Part shown: piece by piece, positions 7,982 to 17,139 of the stretch
Numbering within the stretch: the first letter of the stretch is position 1
Layout: every line of letters begins with the position of its first letter
DNA from: Candidatus Jordarchaeum sp. LHC_1308
GTDB lineage: Archaea; Asgardarchaeota; Jordiarchaeia; Jordiarchaeales; Freyrarchaeaceae
Direction: 5' to 3'
NCBI GenBank assembly: GCA_019057675.1
Contig: JAHLWX010000008.1
Coordinates: forward strand, 1-37,137
DNA length: 37,137 bases
The notes under the pieces: model-generated
The model's input: only the letters and a program-made list of their open reading frames with translations
The model's database searches: none
What the model was told of the DNA's origin: nothing
Program-made: the position numbers and the translations under genes

Positions 7982-9024
7982 GGGTCGGCGTAATAGGTGC
8001 CAGAGGGTATACTGGAGGCGAGTTACTTCGGTTGCTCTACACGCATCCAAAGGTTGAGGTGACGTACGTAACGTCGAGACAACATGCTGGAAAACCTGTT
8101 GGGAGTGTTCATCCCAACTTAAGAGGACTCTTAGACCTCAAATTTGAGGAGTTTAACGTATCGAGGGCTTCAGAAAAATGCGATTATATTTTCATGGCGG
8201 TTCCACATGGTACGTCTATGGATATCACGCCACAGCTACTGGAAGTTGGGTTAAAAGTTATAGACCTGAGCGCCGATTTCAGGTTAAAAAGCGAGGAGGA
8301 ATTCAAGAAGTACTATGGGCCCCACAAGAGACCTGAGCTCCTTGGAAAAGCCATTTATGGTCTACCTGAACTTCATAGAGGGGAGCTGAGGGGAGCTCAA
8401 TTTGTTGCATGTCCGGGATGTATGGCCACAAGTGCAATAATAGGAGCTGCGCCGATTGTTTCCTCATTTAAGGTGGATTTTGAAAAAATAGTTGTTGATG
8501 CTAAGATCGGCTCGTCGGCTGCTGGACGTGAAGCCGACGAGTCGACTCATCACCCAGAAAGAACGGGTGTAGTGAGACCATATAAAGTGGTGGGACATAG
8601 ACACACAGCTGAAATAGAACAAGAACTTTCGGGTTTAGTGGGTCGAAAAGTCAAAGTAGCCCTCTCGGCTCACGCAGTTGACATTGTTAGAGGAATCCTT
8701 TCCACGTTACACTTCTTCCTTGAGGAAGGCGTAGACGAGAAAGAAGTTTGGAAGGCCTTTAGAAGCTTTTACAGTGACTCACCATTTGTGAGAATTGTCA
8801 GGCAGAAAATAGGTCTTTATAAGCTTCCAGACCCGAAAGCGGTGATCGGTTCAAACTTCTGCGATATAGGATTTGAATTAGATAATGATAACTCGAGACT
8901 TGTTGTGCTGTCAGCCATTGATAACCTTGTTAAGGGAGCATCAGGACAAGCTGTCCAGTGCATGAACTTAATGGAAGGATGGGACGAAACTCTTGGACTA
9001 AACTTCCCAGGGCTTTTCCCATAA
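7978..9024 (+). CDS. lysY: LysW-aminoadipyl/glutamyl phosphate reductase
   Basis: 348 aa, ArgC family. It reduces the LysW-bound aminoadipyl-6-phosphate (or glutamyl-5-phosphate) to the semialdehyde with NADPH. The Rossmann motif GARGYTGGELLRLL is at residues 6-19, the catalytic cysteine is in VACPGCMATSA near residue 145, and HRHTAEIEQEL with its conserved histidine lies near residue 205. ATG 7978 overlaps the lysX stop (ATGA). It is placed before the kinase lysZ although it acts after it, an order common in archaeal lys operons. The alternative name is argC; bifunctional use is likely. Confidence 0.93.
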   Translation: MRVGVIGARGYTGGELLRLLYTHPKVEVTYVTSRQHAGKPVGSVHPNLRGLLDLKFEEFNVSRASEKCDYIFMAVPHGTSMDITPQLLEVGLKVIDLSADFRLKSEEEFKKYYGPHKRPELLGKAIYGLPELHRGELRGAQFVACPGCMATSAIIGAAPIVSSFKVDFEKIVVDAKIGSSAAGREADESTHHPERTGVVRPYKVVGHRHTAEIEQELSGLVGRKVKVALSAHAVDIVRGILSTLHFFLEEGVDEKEVWKAFRSFYSDSPFVRIVRQKIGLYKLPDPKAVIGSNFCDIGFELDNDNSRLVVLSAIDNLVKGASGQAVQCMNLMEGWDETLGLNFPGLFP

Positions 9025-9036
9025 GAGGGGTGAACA

Positions 9037-9840
9037 TTGAAAATAGTAATTAAAATAGGGGGAAGCATACTAGACCAAGACTTGAAACCCATAGCACAAG
9101 ACGTTAGGGCTCTGAGAGAGAGAGGAGACAATTTAATCTTGGTTCATGGCGGCGCGAAGATGGTTACAGAGATTGCGGAGAAAATGGGGAAAGAACAAAA
9201 GTTTGTCGTCTCAGTTAGTGGATTTAGAAGCAGGTATACGGATAAGGAAACTGCAGAGATATACACTATGGTCATAGGGGGACTACTCAATAAGCAAATT
9301 GTAGTAGCATTGTTTAGAGAGGGAGTTTCAAGCGTAGGACTCTCAGGGATAGATGGACAGCTCTTCAAAGCTGAAAGAAAAGAGAAAATAAAGATCAAGG
9401 AAGGAGAAAAAGTGCTCATAATAGATGGAGATTATACCGGGAAGGTTGTTGAGGTTAATAAGCAACTAATAAGTAGCCTAGTTGAGGCAGGTTATGTTCC
9501 AGTTATAGGGTCTGTTGCTGTGGGGAGAAGAGGAGAGTTCCTGAACATTGATGGGGATAGAGCTGCAGCAAGCTTGGCCGGCACCATTAAAAGTGACGTG
9601 GTCATATTCTTGACCGACGTGCCCGGAGTCCTAAAAGAAGGAAAGGTTCTCAGGAGACTGAACATGGAGGAAGCAGAGAAACTTATGGAGAGAGTTGAGG
9701 GGGGAATGAGGCGAAAAATCTTCGCCGCCCTAGAGGCATTAAGGGCTGGCGTGGGAAAAGCAATAATAGCTTCCGGCATGCGACCTCAACCGATAATTGA
9801 GGCATTAAGGGAAGAGGATTGCACGGTGATCGAGCAATGA
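9037..9840 (+). CDS. lysZ: LysW-aminoadipate/glutamate kinase
   Basis: 267 aa, amino acid kinase fold of the ArgB type. It phosphorylates the side-chain carboxyl of LysW-bound aminoadipate or glutamate. Motifs are KIGGSILD at residues 5-12, LVHGGAKMV near 38, FLNIDGDRAAASLA near 165, FLTDVPGVL near 188 and the MRRKIFAALEAL segment near 225. The TTG start at 9037 follows a GGGGTGA ribosome site. Its stop overlaps the ATG of lysJ. Confidence 0.93.
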   Translation: MKIVIKIGGSILDQDLKPIAQDVRALRERGDNLILVHGGAKMVTEIAEKMGKEQKFVVSVSGFRSRYTDKETAEIYTMVIGGLLNKQIVVALFREGVSSVGLSGIDGQLFKAERKEKIKIKEGEKVLIIDGDYTGKVVEVNKQLISSLVEAGYVPVIGSVAVGRRGEFLNIDGDRAAASLAGTIKSDVVIFLTDVPGVLKEGKVLRRLNMEEAEKLMERVEGGMRRKIFAALEALRAGVGKAIIASGMRPQPIIEALREEDCTVIEQ

Positions 9841-11018
9841 TGCCAAACAGAGAGAGGGTAATAGAGCTCGAGGAGAAGTATGCAGCAAAAACGTATTCTA
9901 AAAGACCGCTGGTAATAGTGCGAGGTAAGGGGGCACTTGTTTGGGATGCGAATGGACAAGAATATATAGATTGTGTTGCTGGACATGGTATTTGCGTGGT
10001 GGGCCATTGCCATCCAAGGGTGGTTGACGCAATAAAGAGACAAGCTGAGCGACTTATAACGTGCCCCGGAACTTTTTATAACGACGTAAGAGCGGAATTA
10101 CTCGAAAAGTTGATTAGAGTGGCTCCCAAGGGGCTGAACAGGGTTTTCCTTTCCAATAGTGGGGCTGAGGCCGTTGAGTGCGCCATTAAGCTTGCAAGAA
10201 AATACACTGGCAAAAAGGGAATAATTGCTACTGTAAGAGGATTTCATGGAAGAACTATGGGTGCACTCTCAGCAACTTGGGAGGCGAAATATAGGCAACC
10301 TTTTGAGCCACTTGTTCCCGGATTTTCCCATGTTCCATTTGGTGACGCTGAAGCAGTTAGGAAGGCTATAAGTGATGATACGGCAGCAGTTATCATTGAG
10401 CCCGTACAAGGAGAGGGGGGAGTATATGTGGCGCCTGAAGGGTACCTTAAAGAGTTAAGAGAAATATGTGATGAGAAAAATACTCTTTTAATATTTGATG
10501 AGGTTCAGACCGGGTTTGGCAGGACAGGCAAAATGTTTGCTTGTATGCACTGGGACGTCACACCGGACATAATGGCTGTCGCGAAAGCGATAGCAGGAGG
10601 GGTCCCCATGGGCGCTACTTTGGCGAGGGAAGATGTCATGTTGTCGTTGCAGGAAACAGAGCATGGTTCAACTTTTGGAGGGAATCCTCTTGCTTGCGCC
10701 GCCGCAAGTGCAACAATAGATGTTATAATTGAGGAAAAACTTCCTGAAAGGGCGAGAGAACTAGGCAAGATTCTTAAGGACGGGATAACTAATATCAAAG
10801 AAGAGTCAAAATTGATTAGAGAGGTTCGAGGATTAGGGTTAATGATAGGTGTAGAGTTGCGTTTAAAGTGTAAGGAGTATGTTCTGAAGGCTATGGAGAA
10901 AGGAGTTCTTCTCTTGACTTCCGGTATTAATACTATAAGACTACTTCCTCCATTAGTGATAGAAGAAGAGCAAGTTGAAAGGGTCGTCCAAGTTCTTTCT
11001 GAGGTTCTGGTGGTTTAA
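9837..11018 (+). CDS. lysJ: LysW-aminoadipate semialdehyde/ornithine aminotransferase
   Basis: 393 aa, class III PLP aminotransferase (ArgD/LysJ). It transfers an amino group from glutamate to the LysW-bound semialdehyde. The motifs NSGAEAVECAIKLARK, FDEVQTGFGRTG and the PLP-binding lysine in VAKAIAGGVPMGA are all present. ATG 9837 was chosen because it overlaps the lysZ TGA (ATGA); an in-frame TTG 18 nt upstream has no ribosome site, and a second ATG follows at 9840. lysK starts at the very next base after the stop. Confidence 0.93.
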   Translation: MMPNRERVIELEEKYAAKTYSKRPLVIVRGKGALVWDANGQEYIDCVAGHGICVVGHCHPRVVDAIKRQAERLITCPGTFYNDVRAELLEKLIRVAPKGLNRVFLSNSGAEAVECAIKLARKYTGKKGIIATVRGFHGRTMGALSATWEAKYRQPFEPLVPGFSHVPFGDAEAVRKAISDDTAAVIIEPVQGEGGVYVAPEGYLKELREICDEKNTLLIFDEVQTGFGRTGKMFACMHWDVTPDIMAVAKAIAGGVPMGATLAREDVMLSLQETEHGSTFGGNPLACAAASATIDVIIEEKLPERARELGKILKDGITNIKEESKLIREVRGLGLMIGVELRLKCKEYVLKAMEKGVLLLTSGINTIRLLPPLVIEEEQVERVVQVLSEVLVV

Positions 11019-12068
11019 TTGGACCCCATTAACTTTCTCATTGAATTCCTCGAAATTTATAGCCCGACAGGAGAAGAAGAAAGAGCTTCAATGTTCCTTT
11101 ACAGGAAAATGCAGGAATTTGGGTTTGAAACACGCATAGACCAAGTAGGTAATGTTATCGGTAAAATAGGTGATGGAAAACCTGCAATATTACTATGCGG
11201 GCATATAGATACTGTGCCAGGATTTATCACGGTAAGGCAAGTAGGAGATGAAATCTTTGGGCGTGGGGCAGTTGACGCTAAAGGTCCATTGGCTGCGATG
11301 ATTATGGCTGCTAGAGACTTTGTAAGAGAAAAAATTAAAGGCATGGTGATTGTCGCAGGAGTGGTTGATGAGGAGGGGGCATCAAGGGGAATAAAAAACA
11401 TTATCGCTTCAGGTTTAGAGGCCGACTACGCTGTATTCGGGGAGCCAAGTAACGCTAGGAATGTAGTGATAGGATATAAGGGAAGAATTCACTTTATACT
11501 GAAGGTTAAAACTAGAGCAAGTCACCCTGCTAGTCCAGCAGCACATAACGCCTCTGAAGAAATGATAAATGCATGGAACAGAATAAGAAGCGTGCTTGTT
11601 AAGGAAGGAGGAGGTAAATTAAGGTCGCCATCATGTTCCATAATTTCTATAAAGGGGGACTTGACTGAGGCTGAAATGGAAGTCTCAATAAGAGTTCCGT
11701 TTGGCATAACGTGGAGAGAAGTATTCAATGTAGTTAATCTTGTAATTAATGAAGTTGATAAGGAAGTTGAATGTCAGCTTGAACTAATAGATGCAGTCGA
11801 CCCATATGAATCTAATAAAGGGTCACCACTTATAGAGGTCTTTAGAAAGGCAATTAATGATGTTTTCGGAGAGGAGGCAAAACTATTAAGAAAAACAGGA
11901 ACAGGAGATATGAATTACTACGGAAACTGGTTGAGAGCTGGAGACGCCGTCACCTACGGTCCTGGTGACCCGCGATTTGATCATACAAAAGAAGAGAGAA
12001 TCAGAGTGGAGGAGTATTTGGGAGCGATAGAGGTTCTCAGGAGAGTTATTCGCTCCGTAATTTCTTAG
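11019..12068 (+). CDS. lysK: LysW-lysine/ornithine hydrolase
   Basis: 349 aa, M20 zinc peptidase family. It releases free lysine or ornithine from LysW, the last step of the operon's pathway. Metal ligands are in LLCGHIDTVPG near residue 62, GRGAVDAKGPLAAM near 85 and VVDEEGASRG near 116; GTGDMNYYGNW near 290 and the histidine of FDHTKEERI near 322 complete the site. The TTG start directly abuts the lysJ stop. Its TAG overlaps the stop codon of the convergent gene by four bases. Confidence 0.92.
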   Translation: MDPINFLIEFLEIYSPTGEEERASMFLYRKMQEFGFETRIDQVGNVIGKIGDGKPAILLCGHIDTVPGFITVRQVGDEIFGRGAVDAKGPLAAMIMAARDFVREKIKGMVIVAGVVDEEGASRGIKNIIASGLEADYAVFGEPSNARNVVIGYKGRIHFILKVKTRASHPASPAAHNASEEMINAWNRIRSVLVKEGGGKLRSPSCSIISIKGDLTEAEMEVSIRVPFGITWREVFNVVNLVINEVDKEVECQLELIDAVDPYESNKGSPLIEVFRKAINDVFGEEAKLLRKTGTGDMNYYGNWLRAGDAVTYGPGDPRFDHTKEERIRVEEYLGAIEVLRRVIRSVIS

Positions 12069-12982
12069 ATACGTTCCTCTTTCTTCTCCTCTTTTTCCTT
12101 TATTTTTTTCTTAAGCTCCGACACGAAGTCTTCTTCTGTACTTATTGCTGGTAGCATTACCGCTTTTGCAGGATAAACCCATGCTACAGCTAGCTTAGCT
12201 TCTTCAAGCACACTGGATATCCTTTCATAGGCTTCGTTTTCGAGCTCTGTGCATTGTTTAGAAATCTCCCTTGCAAGCTCCTCATTGAAAGTTAACCTCT
12301 TTTCAAGGCGAAGAGGAGAAAGGATTTCTATCTGTGAGGGAGCACCCATCCATTTGCAGGAAAAGTTGAGCACACCTATAACTTCACCATGCCAGTTTTC
12401 ATCTATGGCAACTTCAACTCGCCAACTCCAATCAGAAGACCAACTTTCACTGCTGGCCTTAAGGGCCACTTCCCTAACCAGCAGCTTAAGTTTACCTGCC
12501 TCAACCTTGGCAGCTACCATGAAGTTAGTTTCGCCAAGAACTCGCGCGCCATAAACGGAGGAAAGCTCTTTTTCGATGCTTCGGCGTAGCTCGTCCACAT
12601 TAACACCTAAAAATGAGTCCTTCGCTCTTTCTACTATAAAGCCCTCGGTGTTTCCTTCGACGAAGTTATATTTTATCACAGCACCGCAGTTAGGACAACG
12701 ATAATCTCCAGTGAAAACGTTAAATGCCACCTCTATAAATTGGTCGAGGATAAGCCTGTAACCGCAATTAGGACATGAAATAATGGTCGCGATTTCATTT
12801 ATTTTCTTTCTTCTTTCTTCTCCATCCAAGCGCTTCTTGGTTTCAAGGTAAAGGGTTTCAGCAACATTCATCTTCTTCAAACCATCAATAAATGCTTCCT
12901 CTTCTCTAAGGACGAAGCCCCTAATCAGTTTAATGAGCGCTTGTTCACCTATTTTCCCTCCAGCACCCCCTCCGCTTTCCAA
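12065..12982 (-). CDS. Uncharacterised zinc-ribbon protein
   Basis: About 305 aa. Two CPNC knuckles 27 residues apart near residues 71 and 98 form a probable zinc ribbon. The region before them is helical and charged; the region after has predicted alternating beta strands (residues about 145-225), and the C-terminus is lysine/glutamate-rich. There is no signal peptide or membrane segment. The ribosome site GGAGGTG (12995-12989) sits on a possible GTG start, so the TTG 6 nt later at 12982 is preferred, the same spacing as in lysW. I do not recognise the family. It is convergent with lysK and divergent from the purine operon. Confidence 0.7.
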   Translation of the reverse strand: MESGGGAGGKIGEQALIKLIRGFVLREEEAFIDGLKKMNVAETLYLETKKRLDGEERRKKINEIATIISCPNCGYRLILDQFIEVAFNVFTGDYRCPNCGAVIKYNFVEGNTEGFIVERAKDSFLGVNVDELRRSIEKELSSVYGARVLGETNFMVAAKVEAGKLKLLVREVALKASSESWSSDWSWRVEVAIDENWHGEVIGVLNFSCKWMGAPSQIEILSPLRLEKRLTFNEELAREISKQCTELENEAYERISSVLEEAKLAVAWVYPAKAVMLPAISTEEDFVSELKKKIKEKEEKKEERI

Positions 12983-13113
12983 CACAGACACCTCCTTTTC
13001 TCCTAAGTTACTGGTAAGAAGCCAACATTTAAGAATTTTTCATAGATTAATTATGATGGGTGGAGAATGCGGTGATAGGGCATATTATTTTTCAATATCT
13101 ATGATTATTTATA

Positions 13114-13123
13114 CTTATATAAC
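13114..13123 (+). promoter_or_regulatory. TATA box of the purine operon
   Basis: CTTATATAAC lies in a very AT-rich stretch (13080-13143). A second TATA-like run, TTTTTATAAA, is at 13131-13140. Depending on which is used, purC is read leaderless from ATG 13144 or from ATG 13192 with a short leader. Confidence 0.45.
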
Positions 13124-13191
13124 AAAAAAATTTTTATAAAAAAATGTTAAAATTTCCATGTGCGAATAATGCTGTTCGGTTGTGGGAAGTA

Positions 13192-13938
13192 ATGCTTCCG
13201 CAAGATTTTTCCAAGTTAGAAGTGATAGGAGAAGGAAAGACTAAAATTGTACGAAGAATGGAGAACCCAGATCTTGTTTTATTAGAGTTTAAGGATGCGA
13301 TAACTGCCCTCGATGGAGAAAAAAAAGATACTTTAACTGGAAAGGGACATATAAATGCAAGGATATCCAGCTTCTTGTTCGAGTTTCTTTCAAAGGAAGG
13401 CGTTCCCACTCATTATGTCTCATTCATTGAGCCAAACTACATGGTTGTTAGGCGACTGAAGATGCTTCCAGTAGAGATCGTCTGCAGGAATATAGCAGCT
13501 GGAAGTTTCACGAAGAAATACCCGGTAAAGGCCGGAAGCCGCCTTAAATACCCCGTAGTCGAGTATTACCTGAAAGACGACTTACGACATGACCCAATGA
13601 TGAACGAAGACCATATCGTGGTGTTAGGAATTTTGCCTTCAATCGAGGAAGTTAAAGAAATAAAAGAACTGACTCTAAAGGTTAACAAGAGTCTTTCCAA
13701 TTTCCTTGACAGTAAAGGAATAACTCTTGTAGACTTTAAACTGGAATTTGGGAAAGATAAAGACGGAAAGATCTGTATAGGAGACGAAATTAACGGCGAC
13801 TCGATGAGACTTTGGGACAAGGAAACCGGGAGAGTGCTGGACAAGGACGTTTACCGTCAGGGTAAAAAACTAAGTGAAGTTTTAGAGACTTATAGAGAGT
13901 GCTACAAGAGAATTATTGGGGAAGAACCTAAGGTTTAG
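13192..13938 (+). CDS. purC: SAICAR synthetase
   Basis: 248 aa. It joins aspartate to carboxyaminoimidazole ribonucleotide using ATP in purine synthesis. Motifs are GEGKTKIV near residue 14, the TGKGHINARIS segment, VRRLKMLPVEIVCRNIAAGSF split across the centre, and LVDFKLEFG and GDEINGDSMRLWD in the C-terminal half. ATG 13192 was chosen by family length; an in-frame ATG at 13144 would add 16 residues and cannot be excluded, because the promoter spacing would suit a leaderless message. It is the first gene of purCSQLFFDE, and purS starts 12 nt after its stop. Confidence 0.93.
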   Translation: MLPQDFSKLEVIGEGKTKIVRRMENPDLVLLEFKDAITALDGEKKDTLTGKGHINARISSFLFEFLSKEGVPTHYVSFIEPNYMVVRRLKMLPVEIVCRNIAAGSFTKKYPVKAGSRLKYPVVEYYLKDDLRHDPMMNEDHIVVLGILPSIEEVKEIKELTLKVNKSLSNFLDSKGITLVDFKLEFGKDKDGKICIGDEINGDSMRLWDKETGRVLDKDVYRQGKKLSEVLETYRECYKRIIGEEPKV

Positions 13939-13950
13939 GCGGGGAGCCTG

Positions 13951-14211
13951 TTGGGTGTATATATGTTGGAGGTCGTTGTGGAAAATAAGTCTGCAGCGAA
14001 GGATCCTGAAGGGGAAACTATTATGAGGGAATTGATGCACCGCAACGGCTTTGAAACTGTGAGAAAAGTTCGTACAGGAAAATATCTCAGAATTGAAGTG
14101 GAAGCAGAAAACAAGGAGAAAGCTAGGGAGATCGTGTTTAAAATGTGCAATGATTTAAGAATATTTAACCCCGTAATTCACGTATGCAGTATCAGAGAGG
14201 CAGACGTGTAA
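13951..14211 (+). CDS. purS: FGAM synthase small subunit PurS
   Basis: 86 aa. PurS bridges PurL and PurQ and helps ammonia transfer in formylglycinamidine ribonucleotide synthesis. The pattern VENKSAAKDPEGETIMREL and the following GFETVRKVRTGKYLRIEVE is typical. The TTG at 13951 follows GGGGAG by 4 nt; the ATG at 13963 would give 82 aa. Its TAA overlaps the purQ ATG (TAATG). Confidence 0.92.
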   Translation: MGVYMLEVVVENKSAAKDPEGETIMRELMHRNGFETVRKVRTGKYLRIEVEAENKEKAREIVFKMCNDLRIFNPVIHVCSIREADV

Positions 14212-14942
14212 TGGTGAAGGTAGCTGTCCTGCAGTTTCCAGGTTCAAACTGCGACCTAGATACTCTTTATGTGTTACGTAATGTTATAAAGCTGGACGCT
14301 GAATTGGTTTGGCACAGGGAGTTTAAAGCCAACGTCTACGATGCAGTAGTTCTTCCTGGAGGATTCTCTTACGGCGACGCTCTAAGGGCGGGAGTGATAG
14401 CCGCATATAGTCCAGCAATGAAGCACGTTAAAGAGATGGCACGCGAGGGGAAGCCAGTTTTGGGAATATGCAACGGATTTCAGATACTGGTTGAAGCCGG
14501 GATACTTCCTGGGGCGCTGGTAAGGAATGATACCCTTACGTTCATATGTAAATGGGTTTACTTGAGGCTTGAAAACAACAAGACGGTTTTTACATGGAAG
14601 GGTAAAGTGGGGCAGGTGCTGGCGATGCCAATAGCGCACAATGAAGGGAAGTACTTTAACGACGAGAAGGGGTTAAAGGAACTTTACGAAAATGAGCAGG
14701 TAGTATTCAGGTACTCGAACATTAATGGGGAAGTTACTCCAGAAGCCAATCCAAACGGGTCTTTAGACAACATAGCAGGAATATGTAACGTTGAGAGGAA
14801 TGTTCTTGGCTTAATGCCTCACCCAGAAAGAGCTGCTGAAGTAATTCTAAGCCCATACAGAACAAAGGATGGATTATTAATTTTTGAGGCGATGGCTGAA
14901 TTCTTGAGGGGGAAAGGAGTTGCCACTTCTCGGTGGAGTTGA
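14211..14942 (+). CDS. purQ: FGAM synthase glutaminase subunit PurQ
   Basis: 243 aa, class I glutamine amidotransferase supplying ammonia to PurL. The nucleophilic cysteine is in GICNGFQIL near residue 87, the oxyanion region in LPGGFSYGD near 48 and the catalytic His/Glu in MPHPERA near 203. ATG 14211 overlaps the purS stop (TAATG). The 3' end overlaps the start of purL by 23 nt. Confidence 0.94.
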   Translation: MVKVAVLQFPGSNCDLDTLYVLRNVIKLDAELVWHREFKANVYDAVVLPGGFSYGDALRAGVIAAYSPAMKHVKEMAREGKPVLGICNGFQILVEAGILPGALVRNDTLTFICKWVYLRLENNKTVFTWKGKVGQVLAMPIAHNEGKYFNDEKGLKELYENEQVVFRYSNINGEVTPEANPNGSLDNIAGICNVERNVLGLMPHPERAAEVILSPYRTKDGLLIFEAMAEFLRGKGVATSRWS

Positions 14943-17139
14943 AGTAAGCCTCGCAGAGGAAGAGATAAGGAAAGTAAGAGAAATATTGGGTAGGGAGCCT
15001 AATGCTGTTGAGGCAGGAATGATAGACGTTATGTGGTCTGAGCATTGTTCCTATAAGTCCTCGAAAATTGTTCTTAAACAGTTGCCTAAGGAGGGGGAAA
15101 GGGTAGTTGTCGGGCCGGGGTACGATGCAGGCGTCGTCGATATAGGGGGTGGTTATGTAGCAGTATTTAAAATAGAGTCGCATAATCATCCTTCAGCGCT
15201 GGATCCCTATAATGGGGCAGCTACGGGTATAGGAGGCATTGTAAGAGACATACTTTGTATGGGAGCTAGACCTATAGCGTTGCTTGACTCATTACGCTTC
15301 GGTCCCCTGAAGAGTTCCCATTCAAAGTGGCTTCTTAGGTATGTTGTTAAAGGGATAGGTGATTATGGTAACTGTATAGGGATTCCCACGGTTGCAGGAG
15401 AAATAGAGTTCGACGAGAGCTTTGAAAGAAATTGTTTAGTTAATGTTGTATGTGTCGGTGTGGCTAGGCGGGACGAAATAGTGCTAGCCAGAGCGGATAG
15501 GCCCGGAGACTTAGTTTTACTCGTTGGAGGGGCTACAGGTAGAGATGGAATTCATGGCGTTACCTTTGCCTCGAGGAGCCTAACCGAGAATTCTGAGGAG
15601 GATAGGCCTGCGGTGCAGGTTGGCGATCCGTTCACAAAGAAGCTGCTTATTGAGGCGACATTAGAAGCTATTAAAACAGGGTTTATACGTGGACTTAAGG
15701 ATCTTGGAGGAGGAGGGCTAACATGCGCTTCTTCAGAGATGGCTTATAAAGGAAGGCGAGGAATGGAGATAGACGTCTCTAAGGTTCACCTTAGAGAGAC
15801 AGGTATGACGCCGTTCGAGATAATGCTATCTGAGTCGCAGGAAAGGATGCTTTTCATCGTTGATCCTGCAGGAATAGATAAAGTAACAGCTATAATGGAT
15901 AAGTATGAGTTGCAATGGAGCATTATAGGGAGAGTAATTGAGGAAGAGGAAATCGTAGTTAAAGCGAATGGGGAAATCGTTGCTCGTTTACCAACAAAGA
16001 TTCTTGCAGACCCTCCAACTATTAATCGTGAGGCAAAGAAGCCAGCGTATTTGGATGAGCTTCTTAAAATCGAGCCGCCTCCTATGCCTTCAGACTTATC
16101 TTTGACTTTAATGAATCTTTTATCTTCGGAGAACATAGCAAGCAAGGAGTGGGTCTACAGGCAGTATGATCATGAAGTAGGTATAAGAAGCGTGGTGAAG
16201 TGTGGCGACGGAGACGCGGCAGTCTTAAGAATTCTAGGAGAAGATAAGGGGATTGCTGTGGCAAGTGACTGCAATTCCAAGCATTGCTACCTTGACCCAT
16301 ACCATGGAGGGGCTGGAGCTGTAGCTGAAGCTTGCAGAAACATAGTTTCTGTTGGAGCCGAGCCAGTAGCTATAGTGGATTGCCTTAACTTCGGGAACCC
16401 CGAGAAACCAGAGATATTCTGGCAGTTTAAGATGGCGGTGCAAGGAATAGCAGACATGTGTAGGGCGCTTAGCATACCATGCGTAGGAGGGAACGTGAGT
16501 TTCTATAATGATGACGAGGTTACAGGAAAAGCTGTAAAACCTTCACCTGTCGTTGTATCGTTAGGCGTGGTTGAACCTTTAAGTAGCATAGTAACGATGC
16601 CATTCAAAGAACCAGGTGACGAAGTTCTGATTGTAGGTGAAACATTTAGGGAGCTGGGAGGTTCAGAGTATTATTACACTATTCATGGTATTGAGGGGGG
16701 GAAACCGCCTATCGTTAGATTTGAACAAGAAAGAAAGACGTTGGAATTCGTTTTGGAGGCTGCAAGAAGGGGGTTGCTCAAGGCGGCTCATGACTGCTCT
16801 AAGGGCGGCATTGCAGTATCGCTGGCAGTAATGAGCATTAAAAGTGGCTTGGGGGCTGACGTTGATGTAGCAGCTATTCCTGCAGAGGAAATGCGGTTAG
16901 ATGAACTTCTCTTTTCAGAGTCCCATTCGAGGTTCATTATTTCAACGAGTAATGAAATGGCTGAAGAGTGTTTTAAGCTAGCGAGAAAACATCACGTTAC
17001 ATTATCCAGTATTGGGCGCGTTAAGGATGATGGAATATTCCTTCTAAGGTTTAAGGGAGAAAAATCTTTGCTGTGCAAGGTAGATGATATAATTGAAGCG
17101 TGGAAAAAAGGCTTTGAGAGGAGGATGGGGTGGGGGTAA
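14920..17139 (+). CDS. purL: FGAM synthase large subunit PurL
   Basis: 739 aa, the small-type PurL used together with PurS and PurQ. It converts FGAR to FGAM with ATP and ammonia. Motifs are MWSEHCSYKSSK near residue 38, the HNHPSALDPYNGAATG segment near 88, GGGLTCASSEMA near 265 and DCSKGGIAVSLAV near 625. The TTG start at 14920 has GGAG directly before it, which is poor spacing, but no better in-frame start was found and the protein begins where the family does. Its TAA overlaps the purF ATG. Confidence 0.94.
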   Translation: MPLLGGVEVSLAEEEIRKVREILGREPNAVEAGMIDVMWSEHCSYKSSKIVLKQLPKEGERVVVGPGYDAGVVDIGGGYVAVFKIESHNHPSALDPYNGAATGIGGIVRDILCMGARPIALLDSLRFGPLKSSHSKWLLRYVVKGIGDYGNCIGIPTVAGEIEFDESFERNCLVNVVCVGVARRDEIVLARADRPGDLVLLVGGATGRDGIHGVTFASRSLTENSEEDRPAVQVGDPFTKKLLIEATLEAIKTGFIRGLKDLGGGGLTCASSEMAYKGRRGMEIDVSKVHLRETGMTPFEIMLSESQERMLFIVDPAGIDKVTAIMDKYELQWSIIGRVIEEEEIVVKANGEIVARLPTKILADPPTINREAKKPAYLDELLKIEPPPMPSDLSLTLMNLLSSENIASKEWVYRQYDHEVGIRSVVKCGDGDAAVLRILGEDKGIAVASDCNSKHCYLDPYHGGAGAVAEACRNIVSVGAEPVAIVDCLNFGNPEKPEIFWQFKMAVQGIADMCRALSIPCVGGNVSFYNDDEVTGKAVKPSPVVVSLGVVEPLSSIVTMPFKEPGDEVLIVGETFRELGGSEYYYTIHGIEGGKPPIVRFEQERKTLEFVLEAARRGLLKAAHDCSKGGIAVSLAVMSIKSGLGADVDVAAIPAEEMRLDELLFSESHSRFIISTSNEMAEECFKLARKHHVTLSSIGRVKDDGIFLLRFKGEKSLLCKVDDIIEAWKKGFERRMGWG

